Shown here: positions 10,212 to 19,495 of the stretch, piece by piece
Numbering within the stretch: position 1 is the stretch's first letter
Layout of the letters: every line of letters begins with the position of its first letter
NCBI RefSeq assembly: GCF_000382145.1
Contig: NZ_KB907644.1
Location: forward strand, 1 to 52,600
DNA: 52,600 nt
Direction of reading: 5' to 3'
DNA from: Psychrobacter lutiphocae DSM 21542
GTDB taxonomy: Bacteria > Pseudomonadota > Gammaproteobacteria > Pseudomonadales > Moraxellaceae
Notes under the pieces: model-generated
Told to the model about the DNA's origin: nothing
Database searches by the model: none
Seen by the model: the letters and a program-made list of their open reading frames with translations, nothing else
Translations under genes and position numbers: made by a program

Positions 10212-10227
10212 TGGCACGATTATTGTA
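10212..10227 (+). promoter_or_regulatory. Probable sigma-54 (RpoN) promoter for nirBD
   Basis: TGGCACGATTATTGTA fits the sigma-54 consensus with a perfect -24 block (TGGCACG) and correct ten-base spacing. The -12 dinucleotide is GT rather than GC, a single deviation at an important base. Predicted start is near 10238, giving a ~138-base leader to the nirB ATG. Confidence 0.6.
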
Positions 10228-10375
10228 TGTATTACGTTAGGCATTAGGCGGTAAGCATGATTTTAAAATGTATTAATTGTTGACATTAATTATTGGCATC
10301 AAATCAGGTCTTAATTTAATCGACACTTAGTTCAGTATCGAGCCTACAGCATAACCCCACATAAAGGAATAATTC

Positions 10376-13012
10376 ATGAGTAAGGCAGATATGAGTAATA
10401 CAAACAGCACAAACAAACCCAACCTAGTAGTGGTAGGTAATGGCATGGTGGGGCATCATTTTGTAGAAAAAGCCATTGAACTTGGCTTAAATGACACCTA
10501 TGACATTCATGTTTTTGCTGAAGAAGATCGCCCCGCTTATGACCGGGTTTATTTATCCAGTTATTTTGAGCATAAAGATGCCAGTAAACTCAACCTTGTA
10601 GATATTGAACATTATGATACGACTGCAATAAAACTACATTTAAACCAACGTATTGTAGATATCAATAGTAAGAACCACAGTATTACGATAGAAGGTGGCG
10701 AAAGCGTTACCTATGAAAAATTGGTGTTAGCCACTGGCTCCTACCCCTTTGTCCCTCCTATTGAAGGTCGAGATCATTCCCATTGTCATGTCTATCGTAC
10801 CATTGCTGACTTAGAAAAAATTTTAGAAACGGCACAAAAATCAAATGTAAAAAAAGGCGTTGTGGTCGGTGGCGGGCTGTTAGGTTTAGAAGCTGCCAAA
10901 GCATTAGTGACCTTAGGACTTGATACCTACGTCGTTGAATTTGCTCCTCAGTTGATGGGCGTTCAGCTAGATCCTGCTGGTGGTGAGATTTTAAAGAAAA
11001 AAATTGAAGCTTTAGGAGTAACGGTTTTAACAGGCAAAAACACCAAAGAAATCGTTCATAACCGCTGTATTTCAATGAATCACGATATCCATCAAACAGC
11101 GGAACAGCCTGGTATTCATTTAGAAAAAGATACCTTTTTGACCATGAAGTTCACTGATGATACAGAACTGGATACAGATTTAATCTTATTTAGTGCCGGC
11201 ATACGTCCCCAAGATGGCATTATGAAAAATAATCCCGAGTGCGGTGTAACCTTAGGTGGTCGGGGTGGCATATTAATCAATGACTTTTGTCAGACCAATA
11301 ATGAAGACATCTATGCCATCGGCGAATGTGCCGTTTGGGACAATAAAGTCTTTGGTTTGGTAGCCCCTGGTTACACTATGGCCAGTATTTGTGCTGCTCA
11401 AATCGCTGGTGATACAGAAAAAACCTTCACTGGTGCCGATATGAGCACCAAGCTTAAACTAATGGGTGTTGATGTCGGTAGTATTGGCGATGCCCATGCA
11501 AAAACCGAAGGCAGTCTTAGTTATGTCTATCAAAATCCTAATGAGGGCATCTATAAAAAGCTGGTGACCAGTAGCGATAATAAAAAACTACTTGGTGCAG
11601 TTATGGTCGGTGATACTGAAGACTATAATAATTTATTGCAATTATTCCTAAATGATATTGACCTGCCGGCGCATCCTGAAAGCTTAATATTACCCAACGT
11701 TGAAAAGCCTGCAATGGGCGTAGAAAACTTACCCGATACAGCCACTATTTGCTCCTGTTTTAATGTTACCAAAGGAGCCATATGTGGTGCAGTAGAAGAT
11801 GGTGCTTATTCTCTAGCTGAGGTCAAAAGTTGTACCAAAGCAGGAACCGGTTGTGGTGGCTGTGCTCCTATGGTTAAAGATGTTTTGGGCTATCAGCTTA
11901 CCGAACTGGGTTTTGAAGTAAACAATGATCTCTGCGAACACTTCGCCTATTCTCGTCAAGAGTTATACAGTTTAGTGCGTGTGCAAGGCATAAGAACCTT
12001 TGATCAATTGTTAACTGAACATGGTAGTGGTCATGGCTGTGAAATTTGTAAACCTGCAGTCGCTTCAATTTTATCGTCTTGCTGGAATGACTACGTTTTA
12101 AAAACTGATCTTGCACCCCTACAAGAAACCAATGACTACTATTTAGGTAATATCCAAAAAGACGGTACTTATTCTGTAGTGCCACGTGTTGCAGGTGGTG
12201 AAATAACGGCTGACAAACTTATCGTATTAGGTCAAGTCGCTAAAGATTTTAATCTTTATACCAAGATTACTGGTGGACAGCGTGTTGATTTGTTTGGGGC
12301 ACGTTTAGAACAGTTACCTGATATCTGGGAGCGTTTGGTCGAAGCAGGCTTTGAGACTGGCCATGCTTATGGCAAATCACTGCGTACCGTTAAATCTTGT
12401 GTCGGGGAGAATTGGTGTCGTTATGGTGTAGCAGACAGTGTAGGTTTGGCCCTAACTTTAGAGAACCGCTATAAAGGGGTGCGTTCACCGCATAAAATTA
12501 AAATGGGCGTTTCAGGCTGTACCCGTGAATGTGCGGAAGCCCAATCTAAAGACTTCGGCATTATTGCTACCGAAAATGGATGGAATCTTTATGTCGCAGG
12601 TAATGGCGGTATGGTACCTCGTCATGGTGAATTATTTGCCACTGATTTAGATACTGAGACTTTAATCAAATATATCGACCGTATCACGATGTTTTACATT
12701 AAAACAGCGGATAAATTACAACGCACTTCAAAGTGGCGGGAAAGCTTAGAAGGTGGTTTAGAATATTTACAACAAGTTATTATCGACGACAGCTTAGGTA
12801 TCGCACAAGAGTTAGAAGATCAAATGCAGTTACTGGTTGATAATTATGTTTGTGAGTGGAAGGAGACCATTACCGACAAAGAGAAGTTAAAACGTTTCCG
12901 TCATTTTGTTAACAGCGAGCTTGGTGATGACAATGTAGTCTTTGTGACCGAACGTGAACAGATTCGTCCTGCAACTGAAGATGAGAAACAAGTTTTAGAA
13001 ACTGTAGGTTGA
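10376..13012 (+). CDS. nirB: Assimilatory nitrite reductase large subunit NirB
   Basis: Reduces nitrite to ammonium with NAD(P)H in the cytoplasm. In order: FAD domain (LVVVGNGMVGHHFVEKA), NAD(P)H motif (GVVVGGGLLGLEAAKALV), second FAD motif (EDIYAIGECAVW), BFD-type [2Fe-2S] region from about residue 458 (TICSCFNVTKGAI, CTKAGTGCGGCAP), then the siroheme/[4Fe-4S] half with KSCVGENWCRYG (near 673) and GVSGCTRECAEAQ supplying the four cluster cysteines. At 878 residues it is slightly longer than the E. coli protein. The start is ATG 10376, preceded by AAGGA; a second in-frame ATG follows at codon 5. It is transcribed away from the nitrate reductase operon and is followed 72 bases later by nirD. 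Confidence 0.95.
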   Translation: MSKADMSNTNSTNKPNLVVVGNGMVGHHFVEKAIELGLNDTYDIHVFAEEDRPAYDRVYLSSYFEHKDASKLNLVDIEHYDTTAIKLHLNQRIVDINSKNHSITIEGGESVTYEKLVLATGSYPFVPPIEGRDHSHCHVYRTIADLEKILETAQKSNVKKGVVVGGGLLGLEAAKALVTLGLDTYVVEFAPQLMGVQLDPAGGEILKKKIEALGVTVLTGKNTKEIVHNRCISMNHDIHQTAEQPGIHLEKDTFLTMKFTDDTELDTDLILFSAGIRPQDGIMKNNPECGVTLGGRGGILINDFCQTNNEDIYAIGECAVWDNKVFGLVAPGYTMASICAAQIAGDTEKTFTGADMSTKLKLMGVDVGSIGDAHAKTEGSLSYVYQNPNEGIYKKLVTSSDNKKLLGAVMVGDTEDYNNLLQLFLNDIDLPAHPESLILPNVEKPAMGVENLPDTATICSCFNVTKGAICGAVEDGAYSLAEVKSCTKAGTGCGGCAPMVKDVLGYQLTELGFEVNNDLCEHFAYSRQELYSLVRVQGIRTFDQLLTEHGSGHGCEICKPAVASILSSCWNDYVLKTDLAPLQETNDYYLGNIQKDGTYSVVPRVAGGEITADKLIVLGQVAKDFNLYTKITGGQRVDLFGARLEQLPDIWERLVEAGFETGHAYGKSLRTVKSCVGENWCRYGVADSVGLALTLENRYKGVRSPHKIKMGVSGCTRECAEAQSKDFGIIATENGWNLYVAGNGGMVPRHGELFATDLDTETLIKYIDRITMFYIKTADKLQRTSKWRESLEGGLEYLQQVIIDDSLGIAQELEDQMQLLVDNYVCEWKETITDKEKLKRFRHFVNSELGDDNVVFVTEREQIRPATEDEKQVLETVG

Positions 13013-13084
13013 TTTGTATGTTTCCTAAAAATATTTAAAACTTTTACCCCCATCTCTATGACAATATACATTAAGGAAAATTGT

Positions 13085-13462
13085 ATGACTACTCAACTAA
13101 TATGCAAACTTGAAGATATTATACCTGAAGGCGGGGTTTGCGCTCTAATTGAAGGCAAACAAGTAGCTATTTTTCGCACTAAAGACGATCAGTTGTTTGC
13201 CCTTGATAATTATGACCCTTTTAGTAAGGCTAATGTATTATCTCGTGGCTTAATCGGAGGAACCTTCTTGGAGGACACAGCCGAAGATGGCTCTACGATA
13301 AAACGTGAGGTAATTTATATCGCTTCACCCATTTATAAACAGCGTTTTGATCTAGCCACTGGTCAATGTTTGGATGATGATGGCATTAAGCTCAATAGCC
13401 ATACCATTATTTTAAAAGATAATGATGTGTTAATCTGTCTAAAAGATAGCTTAGCAGCATAA
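13085..13462 (+). CDS. nirD: Nitrite reductase small subunit NirD
   Basis: A 125-residue protein of the NirD family, which has a Rieske-like beta fold but lacks the Cys/His cluster ligands; none are seen here at the usual positions (FALDNYDPFSKANVLSRGL). It partners NirB. The ATG at 13085 is chosen because AAGGAAAA stands at the right distance; an upstream in-frame ATG at 13058 lacks a comparable site. It ends only 16 bases from the convergent end of uvrB, with no obvious terminator between them. Confidence 0.92.
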   Translation: MTTQLICKLEDIIPEGGVCALIEGKQVAIFRTKDDQLFALDNYDPFSKANVLSRGLIGGTFLEDTAEDGSTIKREVIYIASPIYKQRFDLATGQCLDDDGIKLNSHTIILKDNDVLICLKDSLAA

Positions 13463-13477
13463 ACTTACTTCAAATTA

Positions 13478-15595
13478 TTATTGAACAATATAAGTCTTTA
13501 ATTCCAATACCGTATCCCGTATCTTGGCCGCTTCTTCAAACTTAAGCTCACGTGACAGCTGTTTCATTTGTTTTTCTAAGCGGTTAATCTCTTTGGCGAG
13601 CAAATCTGGACTGCGTAAAATCTCAATATCCACATCTGGCAAGCCTGAGCTGGTAGGAATCGACTGATTGTCATTGATATCCTGCTCATCCTCACCAGTA
13701 TCAATCTTGTCAGTAATACTACGTGTCGCTGATTTTGGTGTAATGCCGTGCTCTAGGTTAAAGGCAATCTGTTTTTCACGGCGGCGCTCGGTCTCTTCAA
13801 TCGCTTTTTCCATACTTGGCGTTATCTTATCGGCATACAAGATTGCTTTACCATGTAAGTTACGTGCGGCACGACCTATGGTCTGAATTAACGAACGCTC
13901 AGAGCGCAAGAAGCCTTCTTTATCGGCATCAAATATCGCTACTAATGACACTTCAGGCATATCCAAGCCTTCTCGAAGCAGGTTAATCCCGACCAACACA
14001 TCATGGACACCCGTACGCAGCTCATGGATAATCTGCATTCGCTCAACCGTATCAATATCTGAATGCAAATAAGCGACTTTGACATCATATTCTTTGAGAT
14101 AATCGGTCAAGTCTTCTGCCATGCGCTTGGTCAAGGTAGTGATTAGCACCCGCTCGTTAACTTCACGCCGCTTTGTAATCTCAGATAACACATCGTCAAC
14201 CTGAGTCAATACCGGACGTATCTCAATCTCAGGGTCAATCAAGCCGGTTGGACGCACCACTTGCTCCACCACTTGCTCGCTTTTTTCCAGCTCATATTGC
14301 GCTGGTGTGGCTGAAACAAAAATTGTGGCAGGCTTGATACGCTCCCACTCTTCAAACTTCATCGGGCGGTTGTCCATCGCACTCGGCAATCTAAAGCCAT
14401 AGTTCACCAAGTTCTCTTTTCGTGATCGATCCCCTTTATACATAGCGCCAATTTGCGGGACGGTCACATGGGACTCATCAATAAAGAGCAACGCATCAGG
14501 TGGAATATAATCAAATAGAGTCGGTGGCGGCTCTCCTGCCTTACGGCCAGATAAGTGGAGCGAGTAGTTTTCAATACCATTACAGTAGCCGAGCTGCTGA
14601 ATCATCTCCAAGTCATACTGTGTCCGCTCTTTGATACGCTGAGCTTCGATTAACTTATCGTTATCACGAAAATATTTAAGACGCTCTTCTAATTCAGCTC
14701 GAATGGTATTACTGGCCGCTTCTAGCTTTTCACGAGGGGTAACATAGTGTGATTTTGGATAAATCGTGATACGTGGCACACTACGTACCGTTTTGCCAGT
14801 TAGTGGATCAAACCAGCTGATTTTTTCCACCTCATCATCAAACATACTAATACGTACCGCTAGTTGTTCAGATTCAGCAGGATAGATATCTAATATTTCA
14901 CCCCTTAAACGGTAGGTGCCTCGATCAAAGTCTAGCTCGTTACGGGTGTATTGAAGCGCTACTAGACGCTTAACTAGTGCTTTGCGATCTACAATATCAC
15001 CAACCACCAAATGCAGCAGCATTTTTAAATAGCTTTCGGGGTCACCCAAACCATAAATCGACGACACAGAAGATATAATAATCGCATCACGGCGCTCAAG
15101 CAACGCACGGGTAGCTGACAGCCGCATTTGGTCAATATGGTCATTAATGGCACTGTCTTTTTCGATAAAAGTATCACTGGCAGCGACATAAGCTTCTGGC
15201 TGATAATAATCATAATAACTGACGAAATACTCTACCGCATTGTGCGGAAAGAAGGACTTAAATTCGCCATACAGCTGAGCCGCCAAGGTTTTATTATGCG
15301 CCATAATGATGGTTGGACGCTGACATTCGCTGATGACTTTGGCCATGGTATAAGTCTTACCAGAGCCAGTTACCCCAAGCAGCAACTGCGCATCCATCCC
15401 AGACTCAACGCCTTTTACTAGCTTTTCAATGGCTTGCGGCTGATCACCAGCTGGCTCGAAGTCGGTGACCATTTCAAAGGCACGGCTCGAGATTTGGGTA
15501 CCCGAGACGTTAACACCGGTAATCTCTGCTTCATCTTGCAGCTGAGTGGCAAGTTGGTTTAATTGTCTTGATGATCTTGGTTCTGGCATGCGCAT
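13478..15595 (-). CDS. uvrB: Excinuclease ABC subunit B (UvrB)
   Basis: The damage-verifying helicase-like subunit of nucleotide excision repair. Walker A ([16 protein letters not shown]) lies near residue 75, the beta-hairpin region includes [16 protein letters not shown], and motifs VFIDES-like [20 protein letters not shown] and QTIGRAARN are all present. The C-terminal UVR domain ([19 protein letters not shown]) binds UvrC/UvrA. Length 705 is slightly above the ~670 norm because of a ~25-residue N-terminal tail and an acidic stretch before the UVR domain. Two candidate ATGs (15595, 15589) differ by two codons. It is convergent with nirD. Confidence 0.97.
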   Translation of the reverse strand: MRMPEPRSSRQLNQLATQLQDEAEITGVNVSGTQISSRAFEMVTDFEPAGDQPQAIEKLVKGVESGMDAQLLLGVTGSGKTYTMAKVISECQRPTIIMAHNKTLAAQLYGEFKSFFPHNAVEYFVSYYDYYQPEAYVAASDTFIEKDSAINDHIDQMRLSATRALLERRDAIIISSVSSIYGLGDPESYLKMLLHLVVGDIVDRKALVKRLVALQYTRNELDFDRGTYRLRGEILDIYPAESEQLAVRISMFDDEVEKISWFDPLTGKTVRSVPRITIYPKSHYVTPREKLEAASNTIRAELEERLKYFRDNDKLIEAQRIKERTQYDLEMIQQLGYCNGIENYSLHLSGRKAGEPPPTLFDYIPPDALLFIDESHVTVPQIGAMYKGDRSRKENLVNYGFRLPSAMDNRPMKFEEWERIKPATIFVSATPAQYELEKSEQVVEQVVRPTGLIDPEIEIRPVLTQVDDVLSEITKRREVNERVLITTLTKRMAEDLTDYLKEYDVKVAYLHSDIDTVERMQIIHELRTGVHDVLVGINLLREGLDMPEVSLVAIFDADKEGFLRSERSLIQTIGRAARNLHGKAILYADKITPSMEKAIEETERRREKQIAFNLEHGITPKSATRSITDKIDTGEDEQDINDNQSIPTSSGLPDVDIEILRSPDLLAKEINRLEKQMKQLSRELKFEEAAKIRDTVLELKTYIVQ

Positions 15596-15870
15596 AGTTA
15601 TTGTCTTTTCTTTATCTAAGTTTCGTTATTTAAATAAATTGAATAAGGTTTAATTTTTTATTATCTGGACTATCTTATGAAACTGGGTGCTTTTAAAACT
15701 AGTTGCCTTTTAAAGTTTGGGTGTTGGTTAGCTTATTTATGGGGGTAAATTTTAACTTTTAAAGCCACAGTTGCTGTTTGCCAGATGAGTTCCGTTCCCC
15801 AAATGAGCTAAAGCCAGCTATACAACTCTAGCTATAAAAAACGCAAGATAGCAGCCATAGACCAGCAACC

Positions 15871-15905
15871 ATAAGCCATAAGCCATAAGCCATAAGCCAT
15901 AAGCC
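15871..15905. repeat. Tandem heptamer repeat, ATAAGCC x5
   Basis: Five perfect copies of ATAAGCC, followed after seven bases (ACTAACT) by a sixth copy. Intergenic, between the terminator of the DUF2059 genes and uvrB. Confidence 0.9.
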
Positions 15906-15949
15906 ACTAACTATAAGCCATAAAGATATAAACCACAAAGAACAGGCAT

Positions 15950-15981
15950 AAAAAAGGCGACGGCCTCATGCGACCATCGCC
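15950..15981 (-). terminator. Rho-independent terminator of the DUF2059 pair
   Basis: Read leftward, GGCGA-GG pairs with CC-TCGCC around a ~10-base loop, with one mismatch in the stem, and is followed by a run of T. It stands about 45 bases past the stop of the second DUF2059 gene. Confidence 0.75.
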
Positions 15982-16027
15982 ATTTCATAGCAAATTCGGT
16001 TAGTTGATATATATAGCAAACAAGTGG

Positions 16028-16711
16028 TTAAAATGCGTCTTTAATCACCTGCTTTAACTGTGGCAACATTTGCTCAAACTGATCTTGCGTCTGCTGCATC
16101 TGATCCTCATCTGGTAATGACTTTTGCATAAAGTCTGCGGCCACCTTTGGATTTTTGTCCAAGATACTCTGCCCCATCGGCGTATCATAAAAAGCAATGA
16201 GCGCATCCACTTCTTGCTGAGTATAGTGCGCTTGCACTGATTCAATATAAGCCTGAGTTAACTCCTCCACACTGCCATGACTTTGCAAGCCTCCGACAAT
16301 AATCTGAGCATACTGCGCCAAGATGCCTTTAAGTTGACCTTCGAGCACTTTTTTATCAACAGCTGGCTTGTCTGTGTCCTGATTTTGCCCTTGATTTTGC
16401 AAAACATCGGTTGCCGCCTGCTTACCCTCGATAACCGCCTCTATTCGCTTATCAATGCGCATCACCTGCATCAGCTTAATCACAGATGCTTCACTGGGAA
16501 CCGCTGTATTTTGATTTACAACCGTATCCATCTTCGCACTACTGCTTAGGCTATTATTGGTCGTGTTAGCAACATTTGCGCTATTTGAAATAATCAGCTC
16601 AGCATGAGACGGTGTCACTGCCGTTAGCATAGCGGTAGCAGTTAACGCCAATAGCTTGGACTGCAACTTTTGGGTAACCCTAGCGGATACCCTAGAATGA
16701 AAACGTGCCAT
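16028..16711 (-). CDS. Secreted DUF2059 protein (second of a tandem pair)
   Basis: A 227-residue protein with an N-terminal signal peptide: a basic start, a hydrophobic core (LLALTATAMLTAVT) and a likely cleavage site after SHA. The body matches the DUF2059 pattern, with a helical core, QVDALIAFYDTPMGQSILDK near the C-terminus (the family's conserved FY-x-TPxGQSIxxK segment), and a Gln-rich tail. No enzymatic motif is visible; function unknown. It follows its paralogue by 30 bases and is probably co-transcribed. It contains an extra ~30-residue Asn/Thr/Gln-rich stretch after the signal peptide compared with the neighbour. Confidence 0.8.
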   Translation of the reverse strand: MARFHSRVSARVTQKLQSKLLALTATAMLTAVTPSHAELIISNSANVANTTNNSLSSSAKMDTVVNQNTAVPSEASVIKLMQVMRIDKRIEAVIEGKQAATDVLQNQGQNQDTDKPAVDKKVLEGQLKGILAQYAQIIVGGLQSHGSVEELTQAYIESVQAHYTQQEVDALIAFYDTPMGQSILDKNPKVAADFMQKSLPDEDQMQQTQDQFEQMLPQLKQVIKDAF

Positions 16712-16741
16712 ACAATCTCTACCTAAAAGTTAAAAACAGCC

Positions 16742-17344
16742 CTACTTTAATATCTGACGTAAATCCTGCATCAGCTTTGGCGTTAGCTTCTCACGAGCTT
16801 CAATAGCAGCAGTCATTGCCTCTGGCATCATTGCCATCATATACTCTTGCATAAACTCAGGCTGCTTATCGAGTATGCTTTGACCAATATCACTACTATA
16901 AAACTGAATCTGAGCATCTACTTCCGCTTGATTATAGTGCTTTTTTGCCACCACTAAAAAGTGCTGTTGCGCAATATCAATAATCTTGCTATTGGTCTCT
17001 GTCAACATCTGCTGCGTATACTTAGTCAGCACCTCTTCTATCTGCTGTTTTTGAGTCGCTGTCAGCTCATCGAGACCTTTATCTTTTAGCGCCATTTGCA
17101 TGGCAGACTCCAGCATCTCACCTTGAGACCCTGCCATCGTCTGCATCATTTGTGCCATACGCATGATTTGCATCAGCTTCACCAGCGAGGCATCGCTAGG
17201 CACTTGCTGGCCGACACTGCCAAGGTGAGTCGTCTTACCAACCTTATATGTGGCACTATCAACCGTTAGCTCAGCCAGCGCTGGCGTGGTTGCCACCAGC
17301 ATAGCCGCCAATGACAAACCACTTAGCTTGAATAATTTTTGCAT
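16742..17344 (-). CDS. Secreted DUF2059 protein (first of a tandem pair)
   Basis: A 200-residue exported protein: signal peptide with core LSLAAMLVATTPALA, cleavage expected after ALA. The DUF2059 core contains EVDAQIQFYSSDIGQSILDKQP, clearly paralogous to the next gene (EVDALIAFYDTPMGQSILDKNP), and Met/Gln-rich helices. ATG 17344 has an AAGGATG ribosome site. Two copies side by side suggest a duplication with divergence. Function unknown, probably periplasmic. Confidence 0.82.
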   Translation of the reverse strand: MQKLFKLSGLSLAAMLVATTPALAELTVDSATYKVGKTTHLGSVGQQVPSDASLVKLMQIMRMAQMMQTMAGSQGEMLESAMQMALKDKGLDELTATQKQQIEEVLTKYTQQMLTETNSKIIDIAQQHFLVVAKKHYNQAEVDAQIQFYSSDIGQSILDKQPEFMQEYMMAMMPEAMTAAIEAREKLTPKLMQDLRQILK

Positions 17345-17400
17345 CCAACATCCTTAATTAGAGTTTTGTTGTGTTATTAAACACGTTATTGGTATTAAAT

Positions 17401-17437
17401 CGTTATTGTATTAAAGCGTTATTGTATTAAAGCGTTT
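17401..17437. repeat. Short direct repeat upstream of the DUF2059 genes
   Basis: CGTTATTGTATTAAAG occurs twice in direct succession between the thioesterase stop and the DUF2059 start, followed by a partial copy. Probably a simple slippage repeat. Confidence 0.6.
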
Positions 17438-17443
17438 AATCGC

Positions 17444-18007
17444 TTAAATCTGATCGCTTGGTTTAAAGCCATCTAAGCCACCTGGAAGCGCATCATCCAA
17501 ATCACAACTTGGTCGATTTGACTGCTGCATACGCATCTCTTTACGAGCGGCAGCGGCATCAAAGCGGCACTGCTGCACATAATCTTTAATTTCAAGTGGT
17601 GGTACAGGCGTCGGCTTACCATTTTCATCGACCGCCACCATAGTAAAGTAACAGCTGTTGGTATGGCGCACCGTACGCTCTTGGATATTTTCCGCCTCAA
17701 CACGGATACCCACTTCCATCGAAGTTCTACCCACATGGTTAATATTGGCCGCAAAGGTCACCAACTCACCCACATAAATAGGCTCTAAAAACATCACCTG
17801 ATCCACCGACAAAGTCACCACATAGCTACCACTATAACGGCTGGCACAGGCATAAGCGACTTGGTCAAGCATCTTCAACAAATCCCCACCATGCACATTA
17901 CCGATAAAGTTAGCCATATCTGGCGTCATCAATACCGACATATATAACTCATGCTTTAACGGGGCTTTCACCGCATTCGAACTTGGTAACGTATTTAACT
18001 GTGGCAT
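17444..18007 (-). CDS. Acyl-CoA thioesterase, hotdog fold (YciA/BFIT-like)
   Basis: Hydrolyses acyl-CoA thioesters. The hotdog core is recognisable: MTPDMANFIGNVHGGDLLKM holds the conserved N-x-x-G-x-x-HGG-x-x-L motif, with the catalytic Asp nearby (MLDQVAYACASRY). This is followed by VTLSVDQVMFLEPIYVGELV and the C-terminal strand SCYFTMVAVDENGKPTPVPPL. The C-terminal ~45 residues are a charged tail. I chose ATG 18007 because AGAGGA is eight bases upstream; an in-frame ATG at 18016 would have its ribosome site adjacent. It is upstream of the DUF2059 pair with a 100-base gap, so possibly separate. Confidence 0.85.
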   Translation of the reverse strand: MPQLNTLPSSNAVKAPLKHELYMSVLMTPDMANFIGNVHGGDLLKMLDQVAYACASRYSGSYVVTLSVDQVMFLEPIYVGELVTFAANINHVGRTSMEVGIRVEAENIQERTVRHTNSCYFTMVAVDENGKPTPVPPLEIKDYVQQCRFDAAAARKEMRMQQSNRPSCDLDDALPGGLDGFKPSDQI

Positions 18008-18407
18008 ACAAACCATCCTCTTATTTATTTAGCATTTTCATCTATTTATTAGTCATCAATCGTCTAACGCAAATCTAGTTTAACCCAATTTTTAAAAACT
18101 AAACAATAAAGCGCCCGACTCATCGGTTGCGCACTGTAACACAACCCCCTAATTTAAAACCAGTTGAAACCAGCGCCATCAACACAACAACAAACAATAA
18201 GCACAAAACACGCCAAAAGCACACACAAAAGACGCAAATACATAAAATTACTCACAAAAACCACTTTTTTCAGCTTTTTTTATCTTTTTTTCAAAAAAAG
18301 GCTTGACGCCTGCAAATTATTTGATAGAATACGCCCCACTTAGCAACAACAGCACACCCCAATGTGCTTTAGCCAAAATAAGCTAACTCGTTGTTAACAC
18401 CTACTAT
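18008..18407. other. Spacer upstream of the thioesterase and tRNA-Asn
   Basis: Gene-free. Its middle (18150-18245) is strikingly rich in A and C on the plus strand, with many ACA/CAA runs. Beyond 18300 is the tRNA-Asn promoter. Confidence 0.5.
18303..18330 (+). promoter_or_regulatory. Promoter of first tRNA-Asn
   Basis: TTGACG (18303-18308) and TAGAAT (18325-18330) with 16-base spacing; the second tRNA-Asn copy has a matching arrangement. Confidence 0.7.
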
Positions 18408-18483
18408 TCCCTAATAGCTCAGTTGGTAGAGCATCGGACTGTTAATCCGTGTGTCCCTGGTTCGAGCCCAGGTTAGGGAGCCA
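18408..18483 (+). tRNA. tRNA-Asn (GTT)
   Basis: A 76-base cloverleaf: acceptor TCCCTAA pairs with TTAGGGA, D-arm AGCTCAGTTGG, anticodon loop CTGTTAAT with GTT, T-arm around GGTTCGAGCC, discriminator G and encoded CCA (18481-18483). Identical to the copy at 21901. Confidence 0.98.
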
Positions 18484-18542
18484 AATTCTAGCATGAATAA
18501 CATGCTAACATTGCAAAAGCAATACTCTTATGGCAAATGCCA

Positions 18543-18577
18543 AAGTCCTTATCGATATAGATAAGGACTTTTTTTTC
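18543..18577 (+). terminator. Terminator after first tRNA-Asn
   Basis: AAGTCCTTATC pairs with GATAAGGACTT around a short loop, followed by a run of T. Three smaller palindromes lie between the tRNA and this hairpin. Confidence 0.85.
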
Positions 18578-18706
18578 TTGAAAAATAGTTAAAATACTGC
18601 TAATTTTACTAAATAATATATAGACCTCACTTTCGCATAACCACAAACTTATCCTTAAATTATCTTTTTCTTAGATTTTCTTCCTTTAAAATAATTAGAC
18701 TATATC

Positions 18707-19495
18707 ATGTGGCCACTTTTTGATTCTCCTGCTTTTGCACCATTTGTCGTCGCTGGCTTTGTACTCATTATATTGTTAATTGTAGAAGTTTTAGGATTTG
18801 TATTTGGAGGATTAAGCGGATTCTTAGATAATTTAGTCCCTGACTCACTTCTTGAAGCCGATGTAGATACTGATGTTGATCTGGATTTTGACGGTGATCT
18901 AAGTCTAGGGCTTAAAGCCTTAGATTGGTTGTATGTGGGTCGAATTCCTACCATGATATTGCTGATTTTGTTTATTGGTAGTTTTTGTATTAGTGGTATC
19001 TTATTACAACAACTGTCTTTATCTGTTTTAGGTAACTATCTCTCTCCTTGGCTAGCAAGCCTTGATGCTTTAGTAATTAGCATTCCCTTATTAAAGGTAC
19101 TGGCCGCTCTTCTTTATCGCATTATTCCAAAAGATGAGACGACCGCGATAAGTGGTGATGCCTTAGTGGGGCAATCAGCGACCATTGTGATTGGTTATGC
19201 CAGTCCTAGTCAACCAGCACAAGCCAAAACTCAAGATGAACACGGACAAATTCATTATATTATGGTTGAACCTGATGCTGAACTTATGGGTCTAAGTCAT
19301 AAATCACAAGCACATTCGCCATTTGAATTAGAATTAAATCAGCCATCCATTGATATGGATACTACTTCTGTCACTAACTCGAAAGCTGATTCTTTACCCT
19401 CCACTAAACCTCCAGCATCACTTACCTTAACCAGTGACGATAAGCTAATAATTACTAAAAAAGTGGGAGAGCGTTATTGGGTGAAAAAAGTATGA
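18707..19495 (+). CDS. yqiJ: NfeD-like membrane protein (YqiJ family)
   Basis: A 262-residue membrane protein with three to four hydrophobic segments: one near the N-terminus (FVVAGFVLIILLIVEVLGFVF), two around residues 85-130, and a C-terminal OB-fold-like soluble domain beginning near ALVGQSATIVIGYA and ending with KKVGERYWVKKV. YqiJ proteins are NfeD relatives that partner YqiK flotillins; the flotillin gene follows 253 bases downstream. A Ser/Thr-rich linker near residues 215-245 interrupts the C-terminal domain. ATG 18707 has no strong ribosome site. Confidence 0.8.
   Translation: MWPLFDSPAFAPFVVAGFVLIILLIVEVLGFVFGGLSGFLDNLVPDSLLEADVDTDVDLDFDGDLSLGLKALDWLYVGRIPTMILLILFIGSFCISGILLQQLSLSVLGNYLSPWLASLDALVISIPLLKVLAALLYRIIPKDETTAISGDALVGQSATIVIGYASPSQPAQAKTQDEHGQIHYIMVEPDAELMGLSHKSQAHSPFELELNQPSIDMDTTSVTNSKADSLPSTKPPASLTLTSDDKLIITKKVGERYWVKKV

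Larger units (their letters stand above)
9451..10375. other. Divergent regulatory spacer of the nitrate locus
   Basis: A 925-base, very AT-rich region with no gene, between the leftward transporter operon and nirBD. It holds one sigma-54-type promoter for each direction (listed separately), about 510 bases apart. The space between them is where enhancer-binding protein sites would be expected; I see no convincing NtrC palindrome there, only weak GCAC-type half sites such as at ~9974. A short direct repeat CTTATAAGT lies near 10120-10138. Confidence 0.6.
15596..16027. other. Spacer between DUF2059 gene and uvrB
   Basis: About 430 bases with no gene. It contains a tandem heptamer tract (15871-15905) and the terminator of the DUF2059 pair (15950-15981), and presumably the uvrB promoter close to 15600-15660, where no strong -35/-10 pair stands out. 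Confidence 0.5.

Noticed and set aside
15871..15905. CRISPR-like array (ATAAGCC tract)
   Set aside because: The unit is seven bases with no spacers. The same reasoning excludes the tracts at 34554, 39117 and 41839, whose units abut directly.
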